In this document: positions 18,473-28,790 of the stretch, piece by piece
How the letters are laid out: every line of letters begins with the position of its first letter
How positions within the stretch are numbered: the stretch's first letter is position 1
Assembly (NCBI GenBank): GCA_025358395.1
Contig: JANYJT010000303.1
Span: 1 to 38,183 of the forward strand
Origin: Bacteroidia bacterium
Lineage (GTDB): Bacteria > Bacteroidota > Bacteroidia > Bacteroidales > Prolixibacteraceae
Direction of reading: 5' to 3'
Length of the DNA stretch: 38,183 bases
Notes under the pieces: generated by a model
The model's database searches: none
Told to the model about the DNA's origin: nothing
Seen by the model: only the letters and a program-made list of their open reading frames with translations
Program-made: the position numbers and the translations under genes

Positions 18473-19348
18473 ATGGTATTAATAGACGGCAAAGAGATTG
18501 CGGCATTATTAAAGAGTGAGATTGCTGAGGAAGTGGCTGCCATTTTGGCTTCAGGCCAGAAGGCACCTCATTTGGCGGCCGTTCTGGTTGGTCATGATGG
18601 TGGCAGCGAAACCTATGTGGCAGCCAAGGTAAAAGCTTGCGGGGTGGTGGGTTTCGAATCGACACTGATTCGCTTTGAAGATACTGTTAGTGAAAATGAA
18701 TTGTTGCAATGCATTGTTGGACTGAATGATAATCCTGCAATTGATGGATTTATCGTGCAGCTTCCGCTGCCAAAACATATATCTGAAGAGAAGGTGATCG
18801 AGACCATTGATCCCAAAAAGGATGTGGATGGTTTTCATCCGGTAAATGTAGGCAGAGTCGTAGCAGGCATGCCCGCCTTTGTTTCGGCTACTCCGTTTGG
18901 CATCATGGAGTTGCTGCGCAGATACAAGATTGAGACCAGAGGCATGAGTTGTGCGGTCATTGGCCGGAGTAACATTGTTGGTCGGCCGATGAGCATCCTG
19001 CTTTCGCAAAAAGGAGTCGATTGCACGGTTACCCTATGCCACAGCCGTACCAAAAATCTGAAAGAGATCTGTCTGAATTCAGATATTATCGTGGCAGCGC
19101 TTGGAATGCCTGAGTTTCTAACCGGTGATATGGTTAAGGAAGGAGCGGTTGTGATTGATGTCGGGACGACCCGGGTGGTCTCTGATCAGACCAAATCCGG
19201 CTTCAAATTAAAAGGAGATGTCAAATTTGACGAGGTGGCTCCTAAATGTTCTTTCATCACACCGGTTCCGGGTGGGGTAGGGCCAATGACCATTGCTTCA
19301 CTACTTTACAATACTTTATTGTCTAACAAGCATAAGATCTACCACTAA
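18473..19348 (+). CDS. folD: Bifunctional methylene-THF dehydrogenase / methenyl-THF cyclohydrolase
   Basis: Cytoplasmic one-carbon enzyme that interconverts methylene-, methenyl- and formyl-tetrahydrofolate with NADP. The product is 291 residues, the normal size. Catalytic residues are visible in [16 protein letters not shown], with Tyr48 and Lys52. Other signatures are [19 protein letters not shown], the nucleotide-binding region [12 protein letters not shown] and the C-terminal [11 protein letters not shown]. Its TAA is followed immediately by the ATG of the M48 protease, so the two are translated from one message. Confidence 0.97.
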   Translation: MVLIDGKEIAALLKSEIAEEVAAILASGQKAPHLAAVLVGHDGGSETYVAAKVKACGVVGFESTLIRFEDTVSENELLQCIVGLNDNPAIDGFIVQLPLPKHISEEKVIETIDPKKDVDGFHPVNVGRVVAGMPAFVSATPFGIMELLRRYKIETRGMSCAVIGRSNIVGRPMSILLSQKGVDCTVTLCHSRTKNLKEICLNSDIIVAALGMPEFLTGDMVKEGAVVIDVGTTRVVSDQTKSGFKLKGDVKFDEVAPKCSFITPVPGGVGPMTIASLLYNTLLSNKHKIYH

Positions 19349-20170
19349 ATGATCCGAAATAATTGTTCAGTAATTTTTAAAACTGCCGTGCTATTGGCCG
19401 TTTTTCTTACTTCCTGCAAGACGGTTCCAATTACCGGCCGCAAGCAACTTAGCCTGGTGAATGAATCTGAGGTGATGAGCATGAGTCTGAGCCAGTATGA
19501 CCAATTCATCAAATCCAATAAAATTTCGACCAACAAAACTGAAACAGACAGAATCAGAAGAGTTGGCGGAAAAATTGAGGTTGCGGTGGAGAAATATTTC
19601 AATGACAAGGGATTGTCTTCCTACCTGGATGGCTACAAATGGGAATTTAACCTGATCGAAGACAAAACGGTGAATGCCTGGTGCATGCCGGGTGGTAAAG
19701 TTGTGGTTTACACCGGAATCCTCCCTTTGATCAAGAATGATGCACAGTTGGCTACGGTAATGAGCCACGAAATTGCGCACGCTGTAGCCCGCCATGGAGG
19801 CGAAAGAATGAGCGAACAGCTTGTCGCACAGGGTGCCGGCATTGCCTTATCGGTTGCGTTGTCTCAAAAGCCAAAGGAGACCCAACAGCTTGCCATGGCT
19901 GCTTTTGGCATGGGATCACAACTTGGCTACCTGTTGCCATTCTCCCGGACGCACGAATACGAGGCAGACGAAATGGGCTTGTATTTTATGGCCATGGCCG
20001 GATATGATCCCAGCCAAAGCGTCGATTTCTGGAAGGCGATGGCCGCGAACAATCAGTCAAAGGCTCCGGAGTTTTTGAGCACACATCCGCTGGACGAGAA
20101 CAGAATTGCAAGGATAAACCAAAAGCTGCCTGAGGCGATGAAATATTATCAGCCGCAGGGAAGGAAGTAA
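19349..20170 (+). CDS. M48 family metalloprotease, lipoprotein
   Basis: Zinc protease of the periplasm, probably in envelope quality control, related to BepA/LoiP-type M48 lipoproteins. The product is 273 residues. The signal ends in LTSC with Cys23, and KTVPITGRKQL right after it is common in this group. The zinc motif is HEIAH (140-144) followed by AVARHGGERMSE, and the third ligand is probably Glu205 in THEYEADEMG. The STHPLDENRI motif lies near the C-terminus. There are no TPR repeats after the protease domain, so it is the short form. It begins at the base after the folD stop. Confidence 0.93.
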   Translation: MIRNNCSVIFKTAVLLAVFLTSCKTVPITGRKQLSLVNESEVMSMSLSQYDQFIKSNKISTNKTETDRIRRVGGKIEVAVEKYFNDKGLSSYLDGYKWEFNLIEDKTVNAWCMPGGKVVVYTGILPLIKNDAQLATVMSHEIAHAVARHGGERMSEQLVAQGAGIALSVALSQKPKETQQLAMAAFGMGSQLGYLLPFSRTHEYEADEMGLYFMAMAGYDPSQSVDFWKAMAANNQSKAPEFLSTHPLDENRIARINQKLPEAMKYYQPQGRK

Positions 20171-20217
20171 AAGCCACATAATAGCATATAAAACCCTCTG
20201 TAATTGATTTAACTTAT

Positions 20218-20603
20218 GGCAAATTTACAAGTAAATTCAATATCAACATGAGCCTCAATGGAAGCATGACCAACAACACCATTGAAAATTATACAACCAT
20301 TTATGCCTCCGGTGTCAAAATAAGCACCTATGATAACATTGGAAAGATCAGGAGCTTCTAAACAAAAAACTGAGAATCTCGGCATCGATCAGCAGTCCAC
20401 TCCAGGATAAATTTAAGAATGAATATACCCTGAAAGACTTAAATTTCTATCAAAACAGCATTTCTATTAGCCCAAGAAGGCAATTCAATTTCAATGTATC
20501 CTACAAATTTGGCCAGATGAAAGGCGAAGTCGAAAAAGCCCGGAGAACGATTCAGAATGATGATTTAAAAAGTGGTGGGGATTCCAATGGGGGAGGGAAA
20601 TAA
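20218..20603 (+). pseudogene. C-terminal remnant of an outer-membrane beta-barrel receptor
   Basis: A decayed fragment in two frames. Frame one (20218 to about 20360) encodes barrel-like strands including SMTNNTIENYTTIYASGV and YDNIGKIRSF, then a stop. Frame two (about 20364-20603) encodes ISPRRQFNFNVSYKFGQMKG, then an Arg-rich stretch and a Gly-rich tail, then TAA. The ending, a strand of YKFG type plus a tail with QNDDLKSGG, is characteristic of the TonB-dependent-receptor-like OMP_b-brl group (PF14905 type). No start codon or N-terminal part is present. It stands alone after the M48 gene; bases 20604-20802 hold nothing I recognise. Confidence 0.75.
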
Positions 20604-20802
20604 AGGATGCCGGAATGTTTGCTTCAGATACGTAATTGAAAGATTACTGGCGGAATAGAATCAAGTGCAGATTTAATTAAGAATCTTCGTTTAAATTCTT
20701 TTCCTTTTGTAAGGCAACTCCTTTAGACATTCCTGCATCCTAGGTATATAGTGATTCGTACAAATTTGTGAATCCGTCTTCCACGGGCATTAAAAATAGC
20801 TA

Positions 20803-21093
20803 ATGAGGATATTCCTGAGCGTTATGCTTTTTTATAAGAAGATTGCTGTCCCTGCTTTCATCTTGTCCATGTTACTTGGAATATTGTCTTACGCAATATC
20901 AGGTGAAGTTTCATTTTTAATTGTTGCCATCTCCTACGTTTTGCTTTCAATACTTTTTCATTATTTCGTTTATGAGGTAATGAATCCGGGACAATATTAT
21001 TTCTATTACAATCTGGGTTTGAGTAAATACCATCTTTGGGGAGCCAGTTTGTTGCTGAGCCTGATTTTCGGACTAATCCTGCTATCCATATGA
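20803..21093 (+). CDS. Small membrane protein, likely partner of ABC ATPase
   Basis: A 96-residue protein with three predicted membrane segments, about residues 14-32, 36-57 and 78-96. Between the second and third lies a Tyr-rich stretch, PGQYYFYYNLGLSKYHLW. I do not recognise a family. Its stop codon overlaps the start of the ABC ATPase gene (ATGA at 21090-21093), so translation is coupled and the two proteins probably form one complex. Ninety-six residues is very small for an ABC permease, so either it oligomerises or the gene is the C-terminal remnant of a larger permease. I found no upstream reading frame that continues it. Confidence 0.7.
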   Translation: MRIFLSVMLFYKKIAVPAFILSMLLGILSYAISGEVSFLIVAISYVLLSILFHYFVYEVMNPGQYYFYYNLGLSKYHLWGASLLLSLIFGLILLSI

Positions 21094-21749
21094 CACATTT
21101 GCATGTTGACAGCGTGATCAAGAGTTTTGGCACCAGGCAGGTGCTGACAGATGTTTACCTTTCCTGCAGTCAAGGCGAAATTATTGGTTTGTTGGGTCGA
21201 AACGGATCCGGTAAGTCTACTCTGCTGAAAATTATCTTCGGTTCGATGGATGCAGAGAGGAAATTCGTCAAAGTAGGGGATAAGATCATCAATGGTTTAG
21301 ACGACAACAGAGACCTGATCAGTTATTTACCGCAGGATCATTTCCTTCCGGATCATCTCGGGGTATCACTCATGATTTCATTGCTTTGTGACTATGAAAA
21401 TGCGACCTTGTTGAAAGAAAACGAGCATATTAGCGTTATGCTGGACAAAAAAAGCAGCCAATTGTCGGGTGGGGAGCGACGACTTTTGGAGATTATGCTG
21501 ATCGTTCATTCTAAGGCAAAATACATCCTGATCGATGAACCATTCAATGGAATTGCGCCGATTTACAAGGATATAATCAAGAACCTTATCAGAGTGCAGG
21601 CTAAAAACAAGGGCTTTATCATCACCGATCACGATTACAGAAACATACTGGATATATCTACCAGAATCCTTTTGATGCACGATGGCGGGACAAAAAAAAT
21701 AGTTGATCCAGGCGAATTAAAGAGATGGGGTTATATTCCGGATGAATAA
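21090..21749 (+). CDS. ABC transporter ATP-binding protein
   Basis: Cytoplasmic ATPase subunit of an ABC transporter, 219 residues. The start is the ATG at 21090, which overlaps the upstream stop and gives the usual opening MTHLHVDSVIKSFG. Walker A is GRNGSGKS (36-43), the signature is LSGGER (125-130), Walker B is ILIDEP (146-151), and the switch His is His181 in ITDHDY. The order and spacing resemble the LptB-like branch, but the substrate is unknown. The only partner nearby is the 96-residue membrane protein. No periplasmic binding protein gene is close, so export or self-protection is more likely than import. Confidence 0.9.
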   Translation: MTHLHVDSVIKSFGTRQVLTDVYLSCSQGEIIGLLGRNGSGKSTLLKIIFGSMDAERKFVKVGDKIINGLDDNRDLISYLPQDHFLPDHLGVSLMISLLCDYENATLLKENEHISVMLDKKSSQLSGGERRLLEIMLIVHSKAKYILIDEPFNGIAPIYKDIIKNLIRVQAKNKGFIITDHDYRNILDISTRILLMHDGGTKKIVDPGELKRWGYIPDE

Positions 21750-22094
21750 ATAATTGCCTAAAAGAATTTCGAAGCACATTTTAAAAAGTAGAAATGATCA
21801 CATCGTTTGGTACGCCATCTGACGGATGGGTATTTCAATTGCCATTCATTGACAGATCGCTCCTCCAGAGCTCTCAATGATTTATATTGGATTTCTACAA
21901 ACAGTATACCCCTCCGGGGCAGTTTAATGGCCACGATACGTGTTTTTCGCTAAATAAGTTTCTCTGCATTAAAACCCCGGAGGGGTTGATCTGTTTGTAG
22001 CTGATGAAGAGGAGTCAGCCAGTGAGCACCGGAGGTGCGACCTGTTGATGGGATAGATTTGGGCAAGAGACGTTCAGCCACCTGGATCAAATAT
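21750..22094. other. Convergent intergenic region with a four-box inverted element
   Basis: A 345-bp gap between convergent genes (ABC ATPase and dapA) with no reading frame I can support. Its centre (21853-22049) is a structured repeat element described separately. Confidence 0.6.
21853..22049. repeat. Four-box inverted element: CCGGAG palindrome plus GATCTGTT
   Basis: Four copies of one module are present, a short palindrome with a CGGAG-type centre followed by a CTGTT-type word. Two read on the minus strand (21853-21871 and 21895-21919) and two on the plus strand (21975-22000 and 22026-22049). The inner pair forms a long imperfect inverted repeat: CTACAAACAG plus ACCCCTCCGGGG against CCCCGGAGGGGT plus CTGTTTGTAG. 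The outer pair is GCTCTGGAGGAGC plus GATCTGT, and GCACCGGAGGTGC plus GACCTGTT. It looks like a dispersed extragenic element, possibly non-autonomous and mobile. Confidence 0.75.
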
Positions 22095-22976
22095 TCAAAA
22101 CAGCCTCTTTGTTTTCTCTGCCAACGAATTATAAAGTTTCTCACTTACGGGTACCAGCGGCAACCGGACTTTATTTTCGCAAAGTCCAACCGAATGCATG
22201 GCCGCCTTGACGCCGGAAGGATTTCCTTCGGCAAAGAGGTCTTCAACCAATGACTGAATGTCGAGTTGAATGGCGGCGGCACTATTATAATCACCATTTA
22301 AGGCATAATGGGTCATGGCTGAAATTTGTCGGGGTAATAGATTGGCTGCCACCGATATCACTCCCTCGCCACCTATCGAGGTTGTCGGAACGACCAGGCT
22401 ATCGTCGCCGGTAATCACACTAAACCGATCAGGTTTCCCTTTTAATATCCTGATAATCTCTCCGAAATTGCCGGAAGCTTCCTTGGTTCCGACGATGTTT
22501 TCTGCATCATGTGCCAACCGCAGAGTTGTGTCGGCGCTCATGCTGATGGCCGACCTTCCGGGTACGTTGTAGAGAACGATTGGAACCGGACTGGCGGCCG
22601 AGATAGCCATAAAATGCTGATAGATACCTTCCTGCGAGGGTTTGTTGTAATAAGGAACAACAGACAGAATGCCAGCCGCTTTTTGAAGATTGAGGGTATT
22701 CAACTGATCGATCACATCGGAAGTGCTGTTGCCCCCAATACCTATCATCACGGGTATTCTACCTGCAGTCCTGTCAATGACGAAATCTATCAGAACCTGC
22801 CGTTCCGCGTGTGACAGGGTAGCAGTTTCGGCTGTTGTGCCTAGAACTACCAGAAAATCCATGTGATTTTCAATCTGCGAATCGACAAGTTTACCTAAAC
22901 TATCGAAATCTATCTGAAGATCATTGCCAAAAGGTGTGATCAACGCCACACCCGCCCCGTGAAAAATTTTGTGCAT
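22095..22976 (-). CDS. dapA: 4-hydroxy-tetrahydrodipicolinate synthase
   Basis: Condenses pyruvate with aspartate semialdehyde, the first step toward diaminopimelate and lysine, in the cytoplasm. The product is 293 residues, the normal size. It opens with GAGVALITPF. Signatures are LGTTAE (45-50), VPYYNKPSQEG, YNVPGR with Tyr136 and Arg141, and the Schiff-base lysine Lys165 in IVGTKEASG. It starts 4 bp after the stop of the DUF6913-like gene and is therefore in its operon. Diaminopimelate is also the usual acceptor residue of L,D-transpeptidases in Gram-negative walls. Confidence 0.96.
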   Translation of the reverse strand: MHKIFHGAGVALITPFGNDLQIDFDSLGKLVDSQIENHMDFLVVLGTTAETATLSHAERQVLIDFVIDRTAGRIPVMIGIGGNSTSDVIDQLNTLNLQKAAGILSVVPYYNKPSQEGIYQHFMAISAASPVPIVLYNVPGRSAISMSADTTLRLAHDAENIVGTKEASGNFGEIIRILKGKPDRFSVITGDDSLVVPTTSIGGEGVISVAANLLPRQISAMTHYALNGDYNSAAAIQLDIQSLVEDLFAEGNPSGVKAAMHSVGLCENKVRLPLVPVSEKLYNSLAEKTKRLF

Positions 22977-22980
22977 CGTA

Positions 22981-23523
22981 TTAGTTGTTCTCGTTCAATT
23001 TTTCAAGATAATATATAATCTGTTCCATCAGAAAGCGGCATCCGGGATTGGCTGAGACGTCGATTTCCAAATCGTAAATATTTGGATCTTCACCTTTCCA
23101 CCCTATTTTGAACCTGGCTGTTGAGTGAATGAGCATGTATTGAAGCGCAATACTCTTTTGCAGGGACAAGTCGATCAAAATGTCAAACTCCTGCTGAAAA
23201 AATTGCATTCCGTCTCCGCTCTTTGGTCTGCCAAAACAAGTGACATTGCCGCTGTACATCAACCACGAGTTGGTAATTGTAGACAGCGTCTCCTTCTCCC
23301 TTTTTGAGCTGATATAGGCTATCCCGAAGGATTTGATACCCTTTGCAGTCAAAATTTTCCGCAGGGATTCATACGTCTCAACACTCTCTTCATCGGCAGG
23401 GTTCCACAGGATCCCAACTGATTTCGCATGAACCAGAGTAATGATACTGACCGCCCTGTGTTGTTTCCGGTAAGCCTGAAACAACCTCTTTTTGAAGTAC
23501 CTGTTGAAAAATCTTCTCAGCAT
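22981..23523 (-). CDS. DUF6913-like conserved protein
   Basis: A 180-residue cytoplasmic protein without signal or membrane segments. The layout matches a conserved Bacteroidota family that I believe is DUF6913. It has a basic N-terminal helix, a Rossmann-like strand SVGILWNPADEESVETYESL, and a C-terminal half with FDILIDLSLQ, then IHSTARFKIGWKG and ANPGCRFLMEQIIYYLEKL. Function is unknown; proteins of this type are often encoded next to dapA in this phylum, as here, with a 4-bp gap. Its promoter may give a message with almost no leader (see 23529). Confidence 0.75.
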   Translation of the reverse strand: MLRRFFNRYFKKRLFQAYRKQHRAVSIITLVHAKSVGILWNPADEESVETYESLRKILTAKGIKSFGIAYISSKREKETLSTITNSWLMYSGNVTCFGRPKSGDGMQFFQQEFDILIDLSLQKSIALQYMLIHSTARFKIGWKGEDPNIYDLEIDVSANPGCRFLMEQIIYYLEKLNENN

Positions 23524-23528
23524 TTGTG

Positions 23529-23536
23529 CAAAGTTA
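23529..23536 (-). promoter_or_regulatory. Possible -7 box of the DUF6913-dapA operon
   Basis: On the minus strand this reads TAACTTTG, a perfect TAnnTTTG. It lies only 5 bp before the ATG at 23523, so the transcript would be nearly leaderless. No clear TTTG is present at -33. Confidence 0.35.
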
Positions 23537-23592
23537 TGTATTCGGAATATAAAACTATCTTAAAATATTCATCTGTTTTACGATTGCAACTT

Positions 23593-25650
<2,058 letters not shown>

Positions 25651-25701
25651 TTATCCACATTTTAGTGTTAATAATTTTCAAAATAATTGTCAGGTTCAAT
25701 A

Positions 25702-25731
25702 TTTGTAGCCTAACATAAAATTATAGCTTTG
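25702..25731 (+). promoter_or_regulatory. Bacteroidota promoter of the riboswitch transcript
   Basis: TTTG at 25702-25705 and TAGCTTTG at 25724-25731, separated by 18 bp. Transcription would start at about 25737, just where the riboswitch P1 stem begins, which supports both calls. Confidence 0.7.
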
Positions 25732-25734
25732 CAT

Positions 25735-25912
25735 TGAAATTTGGTTTCATCCGCTCTTTTTCCGGAGCGGTGAATCAGAAAGGGAATCCGGTGAAATACC
25801 GGAGCTGCACCCGCAGCTGTAAGTCCATCAAAAGGTTTCTGCAACAAAGCCACTGTCTATTTTGACGGGAAGGCACAGATGACCGGACGAGCCAGAAGAC
25901 CTGCCAATTTCA
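25735..25912 (+). ncRNA. Cobalamin riboswitch
   Basis: Senses adenosylcobalamin or another cobamide and normally lowers expression when B12 is plentiful. The conserved core is plain: GGGAATCCGGTGAAATACCG, then GCTGCACCCGCAGCTGTAAG, GCCACTG, GGGAAGGC, and the B12 box GAGCCAGAAGACCTGCC (25889-25905). P1 can form between TGAAATT (25735-25741) and AATTTCA (25906-25912). It lies directly before a DUF4465 lipoprotein gene. Confidence 0.96.
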
Positions 25913-25988
25913 GCTTACTTTTCGTGATCGGGATGAATTGCGGAAATTTTCGTACAAATTTTTTCATTATTTATTTGAATTATTATCC

Positions 25989-26738
25989 ATGAAATGCCAT
26001 CCTTTAAAGGCCATGCTGTTAACTGCCGCTCTCTTTGTAATTGTCGCCTGTAAAAAGACAGATGAGATCCAATATCAGACCATTACTTTTGAAACGCTTC
26101 CAATTCCATCCACCGGTTTCTGGAATGGGAGTGATGGAACAGGTTCATTTTCAGTTGATAATTTAATTTTTGCCAATTTATTTGATTCGAAATATCAAGT
26201 TTGGTCTGGTTTTGTCTATTCTCAAAAAAACGATGTGACGACGCAGGGTTTTGAAAATCAGTTCAGTGTATTTGATTCCGGGAATGGAACCAATAAGTTT
26301 GCACTTTATCATCCGTTTTATCAAGGTGAAGCTCTCGCTACTTTTCCGAATGGAGCAGAAAATAGCATCCTGTCTATAGCGCTGTGCAACACTTCATTTG
26401 CTGCATTAACGATGAAATATGGAGATGCATTCAGCAAGAAATTTGGTGGGACAACCGGAAATGATCCTGATTGGTTTAAATTGACTGTCAACGGGTACAA
26501 CCGAAGCAATGTCAAAATTGGAAGCCTGGATATCTATTTGGCGGATTTTCGGTTCTCAGATTCTTCCAAAGATTACATTCTCGACAAATGGACAACGTTT
26601 GATCTTACCTCCTTGGGGAAGGTTAACAAGATTTCTTTCAGCTTTACCTCTTCAGACACGGGCATCTATGGGATTAATACGCCGGATTATGTGTGTTTGG
26701 ACAATATTAGGTACATCAATAGTCCGGTGATTTTGTAG
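25989..26738 (+). CDS. DUF4465 lipoprotein under cobalamin riboswitch control
   Basis: A 249-residue lipoprotein, probably exposed at the cell surface and involved in capturing cobamides. The start is the ATG at 25989; it gives a signal with lipobox VIVAC and then KKTDE, and a Lys/acidic stretch after the Cys is like the surface-export signal described for Bacteroidota lipoproteins. The body has the DUF4465 pattern: TFETLPIPSTGFWNG, WSGFVYSQKND, ALTMKYGDAFSKKFGG, and the ending GINTPDYVCLDNI. DUF4465 genes are known to me from B12-transport loci of this phylum. No btuB, btuF, btuC or btuD homologue lies nearby, so this is a single-gene unit. Binding of B12 is inferred from the riboswitch and the family. 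Confidence 0.85.
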   Translation: MKCHPLKAMLLTAALFVIVACKKTDEIQYQTITFETLPIPSTGFWNGSDGTGSFSVDNLIFANLFDSKYQVWSGFVYSQKNDVTTQGFENQFSVFDSGNGTNKFALYHPFYQGEALATFPNGAENSILSIALCNTSFAALTMKYGDAFSKKFGGTTGNDPDWFKLTVNGYNRSNVKIGSLDIYLADFRFSDSSKDYILDKWTTFDLTSLGKVNKISFSFTSSDTGIYGINTPDYVCLDNIRYINSPVIL

Positions 26739-26939
26739 TTGGTATCAGGTTGCTTCGTCGATTTTCTTAACATTTGTGTGTTTCAAACAGGTAGCCTCGA
26801 TTTGCTGCCAATGACGGTTCATTTAATGAGCTTTTGGAGGTTTTTCTTTGTAAAACTTTTTTTATAAAAAATCGTAACAGACTAGGCAGCTAAAGAAATA
26901 TACTGTTTCTTTGCACTTTAAAATTTTAAAAACATTGTA

Positions 26940-27548
26940 ATGATTACAGTTTCAAAAGATAGTATGGTTACCCTGACCTACGATTTGAGGTTGGATGGTA
27001 AAGAGGGTGAGATATTTGAATCGGCAACAGCCGAAAGTCCGCTTATTTTTCTGCATGGCGCCGGATTGATGATTCCGGCTTTTGAAGAGCAGCTTGTCGG
27101 CAAGAAATCAGGCGAAAAATTTGAGATCGCCATTCCGGCAGCGAGTGGATATGGTGAAATAAATGAGGAAGCAGTTGTTGAGTTGCCTTTGGATATTTTC
27201 AAGGTAGACGGAAAAGCAGATGATACCTTGCTAACGCCGGGAAATAGCGTTCCTATGATGTCTGCACATGGTCAGCGCATGGACGGCATTGTTGTTTCTG
27301 TTGAGGGTGAGGTTGTTACCATGGATTTTAACCATCCGCTTGCCGGTGAAGACCTTCACTTTACAGGAGAAATTCTGCAAGTTCGTGAAGCTTCACCTGA
27401 AGAACTCAGTGCAGCATATAGCACCGGAGGATGTGGTTGCGGAAGCAGTTGCAGCAGCGATGGTTGTGGTGATGGCGGTTGCGGAGATGGAAGCTGTGGT
27501 GACAAAGAAGCAGGCGCCGGATGCGGCAGTGGTTGCGGATGTAACTAA
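26940..27548 (+). CDS. slyD: FKBP-type peptidyl-prolyl isomerase, SlyD-like, with Cys-rich tail
   Basis: Cytoplasmic prolyl isomerase and chaperone with metal-binding ability, 202 residues. The FKBP domain is split by the insert-in-flap chaperone domain as in SlyD: ESPLIFLHGAGLMIPAFEEQL, then FEIAIPAASGYGE, and FNHPLAGEDLHFTGEI near residue 130-145. The tail (about 160-202) is nearly all Gly, Cys, Ser and Asp and contains nine cysteines. E. coli SlyD has a His/Cys tail that binds nickel for hydrogenase maturation; here there is no His, so another soft metal is possible. The gene stands alone with its own terminator. Confidence 0.93.
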   Translation: MITVSKDSMVTLTYDLRLDGKEGEIFESATAESPLIFLHGAGLMIPAFEEQLVGKKSGEKFEIAIPAASGYGEINEEAVVELPLDIFKVDGKADDTLLTPGNSVPMMSAHGQRMDGIVVSVEGEVVTMDFNHPLAGEDLHFTGEILQVREASPEELSAAYSTGGCGCGSSCSSDGCGDGGCGDGSCGDKEAGAGCGSGCGCN

Positions 27549-27574
27549 GGCAATTTTACTTCAAAATAAATGGG

Positions 27575-27608
27575 AAACCCGGATGATTTTATCCGGGTTT
27601 TTTATTTT
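27575..27608 (+). terminator. Rho-independent terminator of slyD
   Basis: AAACCCGGAT (27575-27584) pairs perfectly with ATCCGGGTTT (27591-27600) around a 6-nt loop, followed by a T-rich run. Confidence 0.88.
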
Positions 27609-27696
27609 TAAATTAAACCTTCCCTTTTCATATCAATCTAACAATAAATATCGGAAAAGTTGAATAATTTTAGCCCAACCAAGAAAAATCAGTGAT

Positions 27697-28770
27697 TTGA
27701 ATAGTTTTGGAAAGATATTTAGGCTTACATCTTTTGGTGAGTCACATGGCGTTGCCATTGGCGGCGTCCTGGATGGCTGTCCGGCAGGGGTTAAAATTGA
27801 CATCGGCTTAATCCAGTACGATTTAGACCGGAGAAAACCCGGGCAATCCCATATTACTACCTCACGTCAGGAATCTGACCAGGTGGAAATCCTATCGGGG
27901 ATTTTTGAAGGATACACAACCGGTGCACCCATTGGATTCCTGGTAAAGAATAAGGATCAGCATTCGGCTGATTATTCGAATATCAAGGATTTGTACCGCC
28001 CTTCGCACGCTGATTTTACATATGATCAGAAATATGGTTTCAGAGACTACCGTGGAGGTGGAAGATCTTCTGCCCGTGAGACCATCGCGAGGGTCATCGC
28101 CGGTTCGATTGCCAAGCAATTATTGGCTCTTTCAGGCATAAAAATTCAGGCATTTGTCTCCGGGGTTGGAGAGATTGAACTTGAGCAATCTTACCAGGAG
28201 CTGGATTTGAGCAATGCAGAAAGTAATTTGGTCAGGTGTCCGGATACGGAAACGGCTAAAAGAATGATAGAACGAATTGAAGAAGCCGGAAGGAATCATG
28301 ATACTGTTGGAGGAGTAATCACCGGTGTAGCTACCGGAGTCCCTGCAGGTTGGGGCGAACCGGTATTTAATAAATTGCATGCTGATCTGGGTTTTGCGAT
28401 GCTTGGCATCAATGCGGTCAAAGGTTTTGAGTATGGGTCAGGTTTCTCCGGGACAAAACTTTCCGGTTCTCAGCACAATGATCTTTTTATCCCTTCGGAC
28501 AATGGCATCAGAACTTTGACCAACCATTCAGGCGGAGTTCAGGGAGGTATTTCAAATGGAGAGGACATTTATTGGAAAGTGGCTTTTAAACCAATAGCCA
28601 CCTTGCTGAAAGATCAAAATACCGTCGACATTCATGGGATTGAAGCTGTGGTAAATGTTAAAGGCAGGCATGATCCCTGCGTCTTACCCAGGGCAGTACC
28701 CATTGTAGAGGCAATGGCTGCATTGGTATTGGCAGATCATCTCTTGTTAAGCAGAGTTTCTAAAATATAA
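27697..28770 (+). CDS. aroC: Chorismate synthase
   Basis: Last step of the shikimate pathway: eliminates phosphate from EPSP to give chorismate, using reduced FMN. The product is 357 residues, the usual size. I take the TTG at 27697 as start because it yields [18 protein letters not shown], the normal family N-terminus, and no ATG or GTG precedes it in frame. Signatures are FGESHG, the [11 protein letters not shown] region, and [15 protein letters not shown] near residue 277. The rare start codon may lower translation. It is followed by a 59-residue DNA-binding protein gene 20 bp downstream. Confidence 0.95.
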   Translation: MNSFGKIFRLTSFGESHGVAIGGVLDGCPAGVKIDIGLIQYDLDRRKPGQSHITTSRQESDQVEILSGIFEGYTTGAPIGFLVKNKDQHSADYSNIKDLYRPSHADFTYDQKYGFRDYRGGGRSSARETIARVIAGSIAKQLLALSGIKIQAFVSGVGEIELEQSYQELDLSNAESNLVRCPDTETAKRMIERIEEAGRNHDTVGGVITGVATGVPAGWGEPVFNKLHADLGFAMLGINAVKGFEYGSGFSGTKLSGSQHNDLFIPSDNGIRTLTNHSGGVQGGISNGEDIYWKVAFKPIATLLKDQNTVDIHGIEAVVNVKGRHDPCVLPRAVPIVEAMAALVLADHLLLSRVSKI

Positions 28771-28790
28771 TATATTAAAATTCTAAGATC

